Positions 33,901 through 46,900 of a stretch of DNA of 64,000 bases are shown piece after piece. The notes beneath the pieces are model-generated. The model was not told where the DNA came from. It saw only the letters and a program-made list of their open reading frames with translations, and did no database searches. This DNA comes from Diphasiastrum complanatum. Taxonomy: Eukaryota > Streptophyta > Lycopodiopsida > Lycopodiales > Lycopodiaceae. A program made the position numbers and the translations under genes. The number at the start of each line of letters is the position of its first letter. Position 1 is the stretch's first letter. The stretch spans positions 9,903,234-9,967,233 of the forward strand of contig CM055094.1 of the NCBI GenBank assembly GCA_029204225.1. The letters run 5' to 3'.

Positions 33901-36900
33901 TATAAGCTTCGTAGCCCAATGATTATTGATCAAGATACAGTACTTAATTTATATGATTGCACTATGAATCGGCAGTTGGAAAGAATATAGAGATTCAATT
34001 GGTGGTTTCTTTGTTGTTTTGAAGATCTCACATTGCACAATAGCATAGCGAGCCTCATCCCAAAATGATGAAAACATAATGGTCCGCTCAAATCTCTTAC
34101 TCTTGGGCTCCTGTGATGGCCCCCACTGCGTCCACTCAACGACAACAACCATTTGCCTCAAGCCCTGATGAACTTTCAGTAGTCGTTCCAGGACCAGGAA
34201 CATAAATGCAAACCTGCACTGGGCACAAGTGACAAGTTCTAACTTATTGCAACACAATAAATGCATGAAATATGATGCATTGCATTGAACATTCAAGAGG
34301 AGGGCCTAGGTAGTAGGTAGATACTACATACTACAATGAACATTCAGTGCTTGCAAAATTACAAACTACAATAGCCATTACTTAGTTACTAGTAACTAAA
34401 CAGTAAATACTTACCAATAGAAGCGCACTCAAACTTGAGTTGCAACTTGCATACCTGGTGGGGGCAGGTCTCAAGACATCCAAGGTGGACTGTCTCCTGA
34501 ACATGGCCAGGACCCTAGGCTTCTTGGTGGCGAATTTCACCAAGAACCGTGCGGTACGTATCACCTCCGCAATCCATGGAATCTTGGCCACATCCTCGAC
34601 GTCCAGGCAGTGTGTAGTACAAGGTGTCCAAAGGATGTTGGGGTAGGTCTCATTAACGAGCCTACCCATGGAGACGAAGTTTGACGCATTGTCTGTGACC
34701 ACCTGCACAACCATACAAGTTACAATGCAATGTGCATGACTTCGGAATTCCGAATTCAAGTGAACCATAATCCATTGTTAATCAATCGCCATTGAACAAT
34801 GAACATTCAACATTAACATTTACAAATTACCATTTAACATTATAGTAATAAGTATAATGTATATACCTGTACAACGTGCTGTTGTCCCACCTCAATGGCA
34901 ACTCGAATGTGTGAGAACATGTAGTCGCCCGTGACTGCCTCCCCAGAGGTGTCGATGGATCTGAGAAACATCGTCCCCATGGACGAAGACACTAGAATAT
35001 TCAATATGTGGCGCCTCCTCGTATCGCTCCAACCATCAGATATGATGGTGCAACCTTACCTAGTTCACAGGTGACAAGTCGCAACTCACATTGCAGTGTT
35101 GCACAAGACAAGATCCGAGATCGTAATTCAAATTTCATGGCAAATTTCAATGATGAATGATCATTTGAAAATTGACAATCATGATTCATGATTAAACATA
35201 AATAGCTATTAACAAGTAATAAGTATGATGCCACCACAATGTATGAAAACTTAATGTGCAAATTACAATGTACATACTACATATCAATGATCAATCATCA
35301 TAGAGTCTTTAAAGTTTACAGTGCATAAATTTAAAAGGATAGTAGTACGTATTGGGCCCATGCCTTCCTGAGAGGCTCTAGCTTTTGGTCAACAGAAGCC
35401 CGCTCATCAAGAAGTCCCTTCGTCCTCAGGTGCTCACAAGATGGCCCCGGCCACACCTGCCCAATCGCACTCACTGCACTCATCGCCCTCCTCCATGCCG
35501 AGATCCTAGCCAGATGACATGGTAGATCGCAGGTGTAGAACAACTGTCGAACTGCAACCTCTGCCTCTGCAATGGCTCTGGGAGCGAAGGTGGACACATA
35601 GTACTCCCTACCCCTCAGCTGTGTAGTGCGGCCCCATCTACCTCTCCCTCTCTCAGGTGGATGATGTGGTGCCGATATGGTCACGGCTGGAGGTGGTGTT
35701 GAGGGCAGGTTATGTTGCCTGTGGTGTGGTGAAAGCTTGGACCTGTTTTTGATCAGATTCCTGCCATTCCTGGAGAGCAGCTTACCTTTGAGGAGGGAGC
35801 ACTTTTTGTAGGGGCATCTGATCTCTGTGCTATCTGCATGGTTGGAGTACTGTTGGCAAGGGGAGTACAGGGAGCCAAAAAGTTTCTAATTTGGGACAAA
35901 ATTTTGAGTCTTTTTGGACAGCCAGGACTGTAGGAGGGCGCTTTCTACAGTGGGGACTTCAGTGAAAGTTATGAGTGGATCTTGGACAAGGGCTAGGACA
36001 GCCATACAGGGGGATAGTTTCAAATTCAGAAGTTGAGGGTTATTGAGCAAGTGGCTGCATACCCTAGTTGGGTGAAAACCCCAGTTTGTCTTTTGTGTTT
36101 TATTTCTATCCAGCTATGTCTAGTCTTGCAGAGAGCATGTTGAGTGAAGCCTGCCGGCTTGATGGCACTAACTTTAGCATATGGAAATTCAAGATCAAGA
36201 ACATCCTTGAAGACAAAGAATGTTGGAAGCTTGTGAGGAGCCTGTTCCAACATCTGAACTTGAACTTAAGGACTATATCAAGAGAGGGGAAAAGGCACAC
36301 AGAATCATCAACATGTCAGTGAGGGATAATGTGATTCCTCTAATTAGGTCAGCCAAAGGGCCTGTGGATGCATGGCACATTCTTTGTGCATTGTATGAGA
36401 CAACAAGTACAACCAGGTTTCTCTACTTGAAGAACAAGTTGTATACTCTTAGAATGGAGACAGGGGAGACAGTTACTGATCATCTTACTAAGATTCAGGA
36501 TATTAGATATTAGCTTTCTGTACTTGGAGAGTCTATTGCTGACAAAGACTTGGTGCCAATAGTTCTGAATAGCTTGTCATATGCTTATCCGAACTTTGTG
36601 ATGATGATATCAGTGAGAGAGAAGATCCCTACCTATGAAGAAGTCTATGGTCTCTTGTTACAGGAGGAGATGAGGAGAGTTAATCTCTCCAAGAGGGAAG
36701 ATTTCCAGGAGCATGCCTTTGCTTCTAAGAAGAAGCAAAATCCAGCTAAGGATAAGAAGAAAGGTAAAGGCAAGAACAAAGGAGCACCACAACCACTTGA
36801 GCAAGGAATGGTGAACTTGCAGATGTCAGAAGCACAATCCTCCTCGAATACTTCTTCCACACCTTGAAGGAAGGGGAATTGCAATTACTGTGGTAAATAT

Positions 36901-39900
36901 GGACACTTTGCCTTTGAGTGCAGGAAGAAGCTTGCAGACCAAAAGAAGGGCACAAAGAAGCAAGGAGGAAATGTTGTTGAGAGTGTTGCAAGAGAGGAGC
37001 AGAGTGACATAAGGCAAGCTGAGTTCTTCTCTGTTGCATTGGCTTCACAAGCTACAACAGGTGGTTGGTACATTGACTCAGGTGCTTCAAAGCACATGAC
37101 CCCTCATAGGGATTGGTTTGATACCTTTGTGGGGATTAGTGATGGACAAGAGGTGTGCCTAGGTGACAACTCAACACACAAGGTCAAGGGAAAGGGCACA
37201 GTACCTGTAAAGCTTCTATCAGGAGAAGTCAAAGTCATTAAGAATGTCTTATATGTACTAGGACTTGCTAAAAATCTTCTTTCAGTAGGAGCTATCACTC
37301 AACAAAATATGAAAGTAGAATTTGATGCTACTTCTTGTCTTGTGTTGGACTTGAGTGATAATATGAAGGTTGTGGCCAAAGGATTGCAGGAAGATAATCT
37401 ATACAGGTTATACACTTCTATCCCTAGTCAGCATGCTTATATAGCAAAAGGAAGTGATGTGGATAGGTTGTGGCATGAGAGGTATGGACATCTTGGCTAC
37501 CAAAGCATGCAGGTGTTGAACTAGCATCATATGGTGGAGGGGCTTCCAGTTGTTGAGCCAAGCTCTTCAGTTTGCGAGGCTTGCGCTATGGGAAAACAGC
37601 AAAGACATAAGTTTCCCAAGGAAAGCACCACCAGGGCAGCAGGCATACTTGACTTGATACATTCAGATTTGTGGGGCCAACCCAAACAAAATCTGCAGGG
37701 GGGGCATATTACTTTATGACCTTTATTGATGACTTCTCACGCAAGATTTGGATTTATTTCTTGAAGTTAAAATCTAAAGCATTCAAGTACTTCCTGCATT
37801 TCAAAGCTTTGGTAGAAGAACATTCAGGAAAGAAGATAAAGATGCTCAGGTCAGACGGTGGTGGAGAGTTCATTAAGACAGAATTTGTGGAATTCTGCAA
37901 GGCCAATGGGATCAAAAGGCAGCTTACAGCTCCTCATACCCCTCAACAAAACGGCGTAGCAGAGAGAAAGAACCGAACTATTGTGGATGTGCAAGGTGCA
38001 TGCTCAAGGCAAAGGGGTTGCCCAACTCTTTTTGGGGCGAGGCAGTGCACACAACAGTATTCCTGTTGAATAGAAGTCCAACAAAAGCTGTGGAAGGCAA
38101 GACTCCAGAAGAGGCATTTAGCGGCATTAAGCCCAAGGTGGGCGCTTTGCGAGTGTTTGGTTGTACGGCCTATGCCCATATTCCCAAGGATAACAGGAAG
38201 AAGCTGGATGCAAAATCAGCAAAGTGTATTTTCTTGGGATACAGTGAAGAAAGCAAAGCTTATAGACTTTACAATCTTACTAGCAAGAAGAGGATCATAA
38301 GTCGAGATGTGATCTTTGAAGAAGATCAAACGCCTCCTATAGAGGAACTTGAGATGGAGGATGGTACAAGTGAATTTGTGCCAATACTTGATGACCCACA
38401 TCCATGTATTGGGGAGTCTCAGGATGATCATATGAGTGATCAAGAGGAAGAATCCGAGGAGGCTAGGAAGCGGAAGGAAAGGGGCAAATCTGTTGAGTCC
38501 TATTCACCGTCTTCATCACCATCTGCAAGGAAGAAGTTTCCCAAGTGGTACTGGCAAACTGTGCAGGATGGTTTGATATTGGATGAGGGAGAAAGCAGCA
38601 ATCCAGGGGCTAGGAGATCTCAAAGGCAAACCCAGCAGCATGAACACCAGGAGACAAACTATGCACTTATGACTACTATTTTGGATTCACAAGATCCGCA
38701 TACATTCCCAACATGCTATGCAAGAGGAGTACGACTCCATTCTCAAGAATGATACATGGGATTTGGTGAAGTTACCAAAAGGGAAGCGTCCTATTGGCTG
38801 TAAGTGGGTCTACAGGACCAAATACAAATCGAATGGGAGTGTCGAAAAGCATAAGGCAAGGCTGGTTGCTAAAGGCTATGCACAAAAGGAGGGCTTGGAC
38901 TATGATGAGACGTTTGCACCAGTAGCTAAGATGACGTCTATCAGATTGGTTTTAGCATTGGCTGCATTTTTTGGTTGGGAGGTCCATCAAATGGACGTGA
39001 AGAGTGCTTTTCTTAATGGACAGTTGGCTGAAGAAGTGTACATGGAACAGCCACAAGATTTTGAGACTAAGGGCAAGGAAAGTATGGTATGCAGGCTTAA
39101 GGCCTTATATGGTTCGAAGCAGGCACCCAGGGCCTGGTATAGTCGTATCGACAACTATTTTACCAAGGAGCAATTCATAAAGAGTCAATCGGATTGCAAC
39201 CTGTTCGTGAAGGAGGAAGATGGGAACATTGTTTTGATAGTTCTCTATGTGGATTGACTTGGTCATCACGGGTAAAAATGGGCAGCTTATTGAAAAGGTG
39301 AAGGCTCATTTATCAAATGAGTTCGAGATGAAGGATTTGGGCTTAATCCACTATTGTCTTGGCTTGGAGGTTTGGAAAAAGGAAATTTGTGTGTTTATTT
39401 CCCAAGCTAACTATGCATGTGAAGTCTTGAACAAGTTCAACATGCAGGATTGCAAACCCGTTTCCACGGCCGTGGATACCAGCAGTAAGCCATCCAGAGA
39501 TGATGGCACTCCTTTTGTGGATGAGACTCTTTATAGGCAGCTTGTGGGTAGCCTGATTTATCTCACCACTACGAGACCAGACATTTCCTATGCGGTTGGT
39601 GTAGCAAGCCAGTTCATGAGTTCTCCAACTGAAGCACATTGGAAAGCAACCAAGAGGGTTTTGAGGTATGTCAAAGGGACAACCTGCTATGGGATTGAGT
39701 ACACAGATGACGGAAAGCTTCAGCTTGGAGGCTTTACCGATTCAGATTGGGCAGGTGATAGGGATGATCGAAAGTCGACCACGGGTTACACTTTCAACCT
39801 TGGTTCAGGGGCCATTTCTTGGTGTAGCAAGAAACAACCCACAGTTACCTTATATGACAGAGGCTGAGTACAGGGCAGCGGCAAAAGCTACCTGCAAGGC

Positions 39901-42900
39901 AATATGGCTCAGGAGACTTCTTGGGGAGGTGCAGATTCCATAGGATGGTCCTACTATTCTTCAGTGTGACAGCCAGAGTTGCATCCAGCTTGCCAAAAAT
40001 CCTGTGTACCATGCTCGTACGAAGCATATTGAGGTGGATCAACACTTCTTACGAGAGAAGATACAAAGCGGAGAAATTCAGCTCGAGTACTGTGATACCA
40101 ACGAACAAGCAGCAGATATCTTAACTTAGGCACTTAGTAGAGAAAAATTTGAAAAGTTTCGTAGCATGCTAGGTGTTGGTATGAACAAAATAGCCATTGA
40201 GGGGGGGTATTGAAATAGATGCCTATTTTGCCCCTTAAGGCTTGTATACTTGTAACTTGTAAGTAGTGCATAAGACATGGGGGTAAAACATTTATGTACA
40301 TAGTACACCCCACTTGTGCTAATTAGGCAAGTAAATCAAGTAGGTTAAGGACCCATGTGGGTTCTAGAGCTAGAATTAGCAAGACACCATCTCTATACAT
40401 AACATGCTATATGTAGCCCAAACTTTGGAGGGGTTTCCACGCCCTACACTTTGAATATTCATTCATGTTGTGTGAACTTTGAAGTCCTCTCTCTCTTGCT
40501 TTTGTGTTCTACTCCATAGCTGGTTTTCTGAATCTTTCATAGTGTGCTTACTATGTTGTTATGATACTCCATAGCTAGGCCTTGGAATTTGTCACAGAGT
40601 TCCATGATTCTACAGACCGACTCCGAGTTCACGCCCTTGACAGTGACAGCTTGGGGATCACTAGGATTCTGAGGATGGACCGGGACCTATTACAGCATAT
40701 GGTGAGTATCTATTACAGTTTGGTGAGGCACATGAGTTAGCCATTTTTTATGGCCTATCTAACTGGCCTAATTATGGCAGCTATACTTGTCATCCTCATA
40801 GTGGCGGTCAACTCTTTCCCGCACAACAAACCATTGGAATCCCAGGCTGCCTTCCTCACCACTTCTCTTCATACCGCTGCAACTTTAGTCTTTTCATCTA
40901 AACCCCACAAAAACAGACCTACGCATCCGCGATCACCTCTCCATCCACCATGGTACGATGTGGAATGTCGCTCCCTCCACCACACTGTCATATAGGCTCG
41001 TGTACATGCCCCCCCATCTCCTTCGCTCCTCACGGCAAGTGTACAACCGCACACTGCGCCGTAAAAAACGTGCCTATGATGATTCCGAAGGAAGCTGCCT
41101 TGTGAACCTCCTTTACAGCTCCTCTTCTGGAGCCTTTTGGAGTGAATTTATCCCTCATTCTCCGCCCCCTCTTCTAGACGACCTACATACCTGGACTGAC
41201 TATGCTACCCAGCTCTACACTATACCCACTGATATGCCCATTTCCATCTCCCCTTGACCTTCAGATTTCACCCTCTTCACCCCTGATTTGGTCCAGGCAG
41301 CAGTCAAGAAATTGAAAACCCATCGAACTAGAGACATTGAAGATCTGGAATCCGAACTACTGATTCACGCCTCAGACGCTCTTGGCCCCACATTATCCAC
41401 TCTCCTCAACCATGCTGTTGTTGAAGGCTTCCCATCTTCCTGGTGCACCAACATCATACATCCCATCCATAAAAATGGTGACCCCATGTTACCTGGTAAT
41501 TATCGCACTATCATGATCGGGCATGTTCTCGCGAAGTTATATGGCACCATCCTTCAGTATATAGTTAGCTCAGAGGCGGAGTCCAAGAGATTGCATGCAT
41601 TGGGTCAGGCACGGTTCCGCGCTCATTACTCCACTACTGATCATATCTTCACACTTCGAGCTCTCATTGAGGAAGCTAGGCACAGGAAGGAAAAGGTTTA
41701 CTGTTGTTTTGTGGACTTCAGGAAAGCCTTTGACTCTGTCCCACACTCTCTACTTATCCAGCGACTTCGCGACCTGGTTCTCGACAAATATTATTCTAGC
41801 TGTCATGGCTCTCTACGAGAGGGTTTTTGGGTGCTTTCGTCATAGCAGTGGCATTTCTGAGCAGATCCGGAGTACTATTGGGGTTAAACAGGGATGCTCT
41901 CTTTCACCAGTTCTTTTTGGACTATACATCGATGAGTTGGAGCGGGTCATTTCTCAGTGCGGCGGGGACGGTTGCAGGCTTGGTGACATCCTTATCGCTA
42001 TCCTTCTATATGCAGATGATGTGGTGCTTGCCTCTCATACCAGAGAGGGCTTACAGAGACAGCTGGATTGCTTACACACCTTTTGTACTTAGTGGTCAAA
42101 GACCAAAATCATGGCCTTCAATACCTCTCGGGCTTTCATGCTCGTCAGGAGCTTACCTTTGGTGGACGGCCTCTAGAGGTGGTTTCTTCCTATACTTACC
42201 TTGGTGTGCTCTTCACTGGTCCTACTTTCAGTATGAGACAGGCAGCTACTTCTAGACTCGGGAAGGGTCATTCTTCCCTGGTCCAGTTGGAGAGATTCTG
42301 CTTCCGTAAGTCTATTCGGGATGCCCCGAGTAAGTGCAGACTTTTTGACATCATCGTCACCCCTTCAGCCATGTATGCAGTAGAGATATGGTGTACAGGC
42401 CTCTCCTCCTCACATTGGGCCAGCATTTCACGTTTACAGACCACCATGCTAGCTCGCATGATTTGGGCGAAACCCTTTGTCCCACATGAGATCATTCTTG
42501 CAGAGTTTGCCACCCCCCCTATCCAGATAGAGGCAGCCTTCCAGCTTATCACGTACGTCCAGAGGGCTCGGGCACTTCTTGATACAGAGCAGAGATACAC
42601 ACGGCTTGCACTCATCTCCTTACACCATCTTCAGACTCAGGGGTACCGGTTGTCATGGTTCTCCCAGGCATCACACTTCCTCATGGAGACATTCGGTATC
42701 GATATCATGGATCTCCCATTGGGTACACACCAGTACATTAGACGGTTTTTATACAGAGCATATCTTGACCGTACTTGGAGACGCCAATTAGGGGTTAGAC
42801 CTGATCACTACCGGATACACTTTCTGGAGCAGGATGTCGCTGGACTCCCAGTCTTACCTCGATATTTGTCTTCAGGACTATCACACAGGCTCCACTTCAC

Positions 42901-43907
42901 CTTTGGACAGTTTAGAGTCTCCTCACACCAGTTGGCTATCGAGACTGGCAGATTCCAGGGTACACCACGAGAGGAGAGATTGTGCCAGCTATGTTCTTTA
43001 CAAGAGGTAGAGTCCGAGGAGCACTTCATCTTCAGATGCCCCATATACTATGCGATGAGAGGGAGATACCACTGCCTATTCCGGGACATGCCTACCACAC
43101 TCAAATCACTTATTGCATATGAGGATCGTCGCTGTGTTGCGCTCATGATATGTGAGATGGTCTTGCTGCGACATGATATGTACCAGTCAGTTCACCAGCC
43201 ACGTTCTAGCTCTCAGGCTCAAATTACATCGTTCTTCTCCAGGGGACGACCACGCCGAGACCTCGAGTTAGATGATGACGACGATGATACACCACCTCAC
43301 AGATATCAGAGACAGTGTGTTACTCACGGTCATGTGGCATCCCGGACTACCGGCTCTGCTATGAGTTCACACCGTTCTCATCCTACTAGACGGCGACGAC
43401 GGCGATCCATACTACCTCCTGCTACAGCTCTTATCACATCCTTCTTCAGTAGTAGTACTAGATGATATGTTTCTACTCTGATTAGCTATTTTTGCTCCCA
43501 CTTATGGACAGTTTATAGTTTACCGTTATATTGTTCATCTTTTATGCATAGTTTTCTTTCTTGGAGACGTTTATATGAGACGTTTATATACACTCCTAGG
43601 GTTACCACATACTTGACGTGTACTCTTATTGGTCTTATATGCCTTTTGGCATGGAAAAGACATTAATAAAGCTTTCTATCTCTAGGGACGAGTCTCTAAT
43701 ATCGATGTAGTGTACCCTAAATTTTAAATACTATTTTAGTTTCTAAGTTGTAACCCTAACCGCTAACTACCCAGGTCCCACACCCCTCTCACAATGCCCA
43801 GGCCCCACACTGAACCCCATCAAGATTCTAGTTTCAACACACGTCACACACACACACAAAATATCATGCACACACACAATCACACACACACACACACATG
43901 ACACAAT

Positions 43908-43961
<54 letters not shown>

Positions 43962-46900
43962 CACACCCACACTAACACACAATCTCTCGTGGATCTGTCC
44001 TAGCCTCTCGCGGATCTCTGGCGGACTCTCTGGCGGATCTGTCCCTCTCTCGCGGATCAGTACTCGCGGATCTATCTTCGTGGATCCCTCTCGCGGATCT
44101 GTCCAAGCCTGAGCGGGTCTGTCAACGCTAACTACCTGCCTAGCGGACATTTGACCAGCGCTGCCTCTAGCCTAGCCCGAACCTGATATCCGCTGACATC
44201 CTGCCTGCCTGAGCACGATGCTGCCTGTGGTGCCCTGACCTGGTTCGTCCTGCACTGGTCCACCCTGCCCTGGCTTGCTTGACCTCAAGCATTCCGCGAC
44301 AGACTTGGGCGGATCTGAGAAAGGATCTAAGAATCTGAGCCTGAGCGCGGATCTGAACATGTGGTTCTGAATGGACCTGGAGCGAGATCTGAGGCTCATT
44401 TTTGGGGCTCTCGGGCAAAGGAGCAGCCCGAGATCCCCTCAGCCTTTACATATTGGTTTTTGGAATTGTAATGGCATACTATCATCTTCTTCAGCAGGTG
44501 ACTTCCATTCTTTCATGCTGAAATTGGATATCCTTTTGTTAGCAGAGACTCATGAATCCTTATATAGACCGCTCCCATCCATACAGGATTGCACCTGGCA
44601 CTCAGCCTTTGTGAGAGGGAAGACCTTCCGTGGTTCTGGTGGTGTTGCATGTCTCACCAAGGATGTTTTCAGTTCTCATTTTAAACTGGTCAAAAGTGAT
44701 CCATTTGCACGCTTTATTTGGTTTCAGTTCTCTAGTCACTGTTTGGGGCTTTCTCAGGACCTCTTTCTTGCAGTTTGTTACTTTGCACCACAAACATCAT
44801 CTTTTGCAGATTTTGGTGGTGACCCTTTCCAGGCTCTCTCAGATGATATATTCAGCTTTGCACAGCGAAGCCTTATTCTTTTAGCAGGGGATTTTAATGC
44901 TCGTATGAGCATCAGGCAAGCTGAGTTTTATTCAGAGAGTGATTTTCTACAGGTTCACACATTAGATATGGGCTTTGACAGGACCTCACAGGATGCAGAT
45001 ACTCCAGCTACCCACTTTGGAGAGCGGCTGATTGCTTTAGCAGAGGCCCATTCCTTAACCATTTTGAATGGCCTTCCTTACTGGCCTTCGTCATATCATT
45101 TTACTTGTCACCCACATGGAGGAGGACATAGTGTTGTTGACTACTTCATTGGTTCACCGGCTTTGATCCCATTTCTTCATACCTTCCGCAATATACCTCC
45201 TACCATTTCTGATCACTCCCTCCTACTTCTATCCCTTGGTCATCATAGTACCACAGTCACAACACACCGTCCCACTCATCGGCATCACCCGGTTTTCTCT
45301 CCATCTGGTTTTCCCCTTTACACCGAGTCCCTAGTTACTTTTCTCCAAGACTTCCCCTTCACCTCCTCAGTTGACCAACAAGCTATCTTTTTATCTCAGT
45401 CTCTTTTGCAATCTGCCAATACTGCCTATCCTTCGAAAACCTTCCCTTCGCATAAACGCACTCACAACAAATGGTATGATACAGAGTGCTTCTCATTGCA
45501 TAAGCAAGTTCTATACGCTAGATACCACTCTCCTCACACCCTAGCCTTGAAACAAAAAGAATATCACAAAGTGACTCTGAAAAAAAGGACAGCTTATCTC
45601 CAATCCTTGGGACAAAAACTTGTTGATGCTATTGCCTCCCCATCCTCCCATTTCTTTTGGCGGATGTTCTCTAAAAACCCTTATTGCTATTGAATCATGG
45701 ATAAATTATGCTACTAAGCTTTATACAGTTGACTCTCTTTCCATTTCTCTTTCCCCACGCCCTTCAGAATTCACCCTCTTTACCCCGTCCATGGTTGAAA
45801 ACGCCATCCAAAATGGTCAAACCCAAAAAGCCACTGATGTTGACCTCCTAAGTATGGACTTCCTAAAACCAGTTGCTCACATTATTGTCCCATACATTTC
45901 CCATATCTTTAACCAATCTGTCATCTTCGGTCTCCCCACATCGTGGTACACCAACCTTTTACACCCTATCCTCAAAGCCGGGGATCCTTTGATTGTCGAC
46001 AACTACCGCACTACTATGATCAGTCATACTATGGCCAAGCTATATGGATCTGTTTTACAGTCTATTGTCAGCTCACGGGCAGAGACAGAGGGGTTACATG
46101 CTATGGGACAGGCAGGTTTTCTCGCTGGCTATTCCACGGCTGACCACATATTCATCTTGAGATGCATTATTGAGGAGGCTAAGTTCAGGAAGCAGAGGGT
46201 TTATTGTTGCTTTGTGGATTTCCGCAAAGCCTTTGATTATGTTCTGAGACACCTTTTACTCCAGCGCTTAGCATCGCTTGGCTTTTCTCAGGAGATCATT
46301 GCTGCTATCGTCACATGGTATGAGAGAGTGCTGGCCCGTTTTTGAGATGGTGATGGATGGTCCTCTTACATTCATAGTACAGTGGGAGTTAAGCAGGGAT
46401 GTCCTTTGTCCCCTACTCTCTTTGCTCTATATATTGATGATCTTGAGCGGATTATTAGAGAGGAGGGTGGAGATGGCTGTCCGTTAGCAGATATGATTAT
46501 CCCTATTCTATTGTATGCGGATGACGTGATACTTCTATCGAGATCCGCATCTGGGCTTCACCAGCACCTTGATGCTTTATATACTTTCTACCAGACATGG
46601 GGTTTGATGGTGAACATTGGTAAGACTAAGGTCATGGTGTTCAACACCAATCAACAACATATGAGAGACACAGTGTTCTACTATGATGGGCTTCCACTGG
46701 AGATGGTAGCCTCTTATACTTACTTAGGTGTCCTTTTTACTAGTCCATTATTTACTATGTACATGATCCTGATACGTGCCGTCGCCTTTTTTCTGCCACT
46801 GTCTCTCCGGTGGCTCTATATTCAACAGAGACGTGGTGTCCCGGCTTGTCCAGAGATACTTGGAGTGATATTTCACGTTTGCAGATCCTTATGCTTAGCC

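Larger units (their letters stand above)
35703..40593 (+). mobile_element. Copia element E, nearly full length, 5' LTR missing
   Basis: Same family as C and more than 95 percent alike by eye over shared parts. The left end lies at the base that follows the primer site in C ('GCAGGTTATGTTGCC'), so the 5' LTR and primer site are both absent. Then follow gag, zinc knuckle, protease, integrase, RT, RNase H, polypurine tract and the 3' LTR (40207-40593). No target duplication can be assigned because one end is lost. It is broken by several stops and frameshifts, so it is no longer autonomous. Confidence 0.9.
40731..43690 (+). mobile_element. LINE 1 (EN/RT non-LTR retrotransposon)
   Basis: Starts in the endonuclease region ('[18 protein letters not shown]'), which is then internally deleted. 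It continues through the EN-RT linker ('[11 protein letters not shown]'), RT (41288-42100), the thumb/C-terminal region and an acidic tail to 43465. The 3' UTR has 'GGTCTTATATGCC' with the hairpin at 43639-43652 and ends 'ACATTAATAAAGCTTTCTATC'. 5' truncated, as usual for LINEs. ORF1 is absent. Confidence 0.85.
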
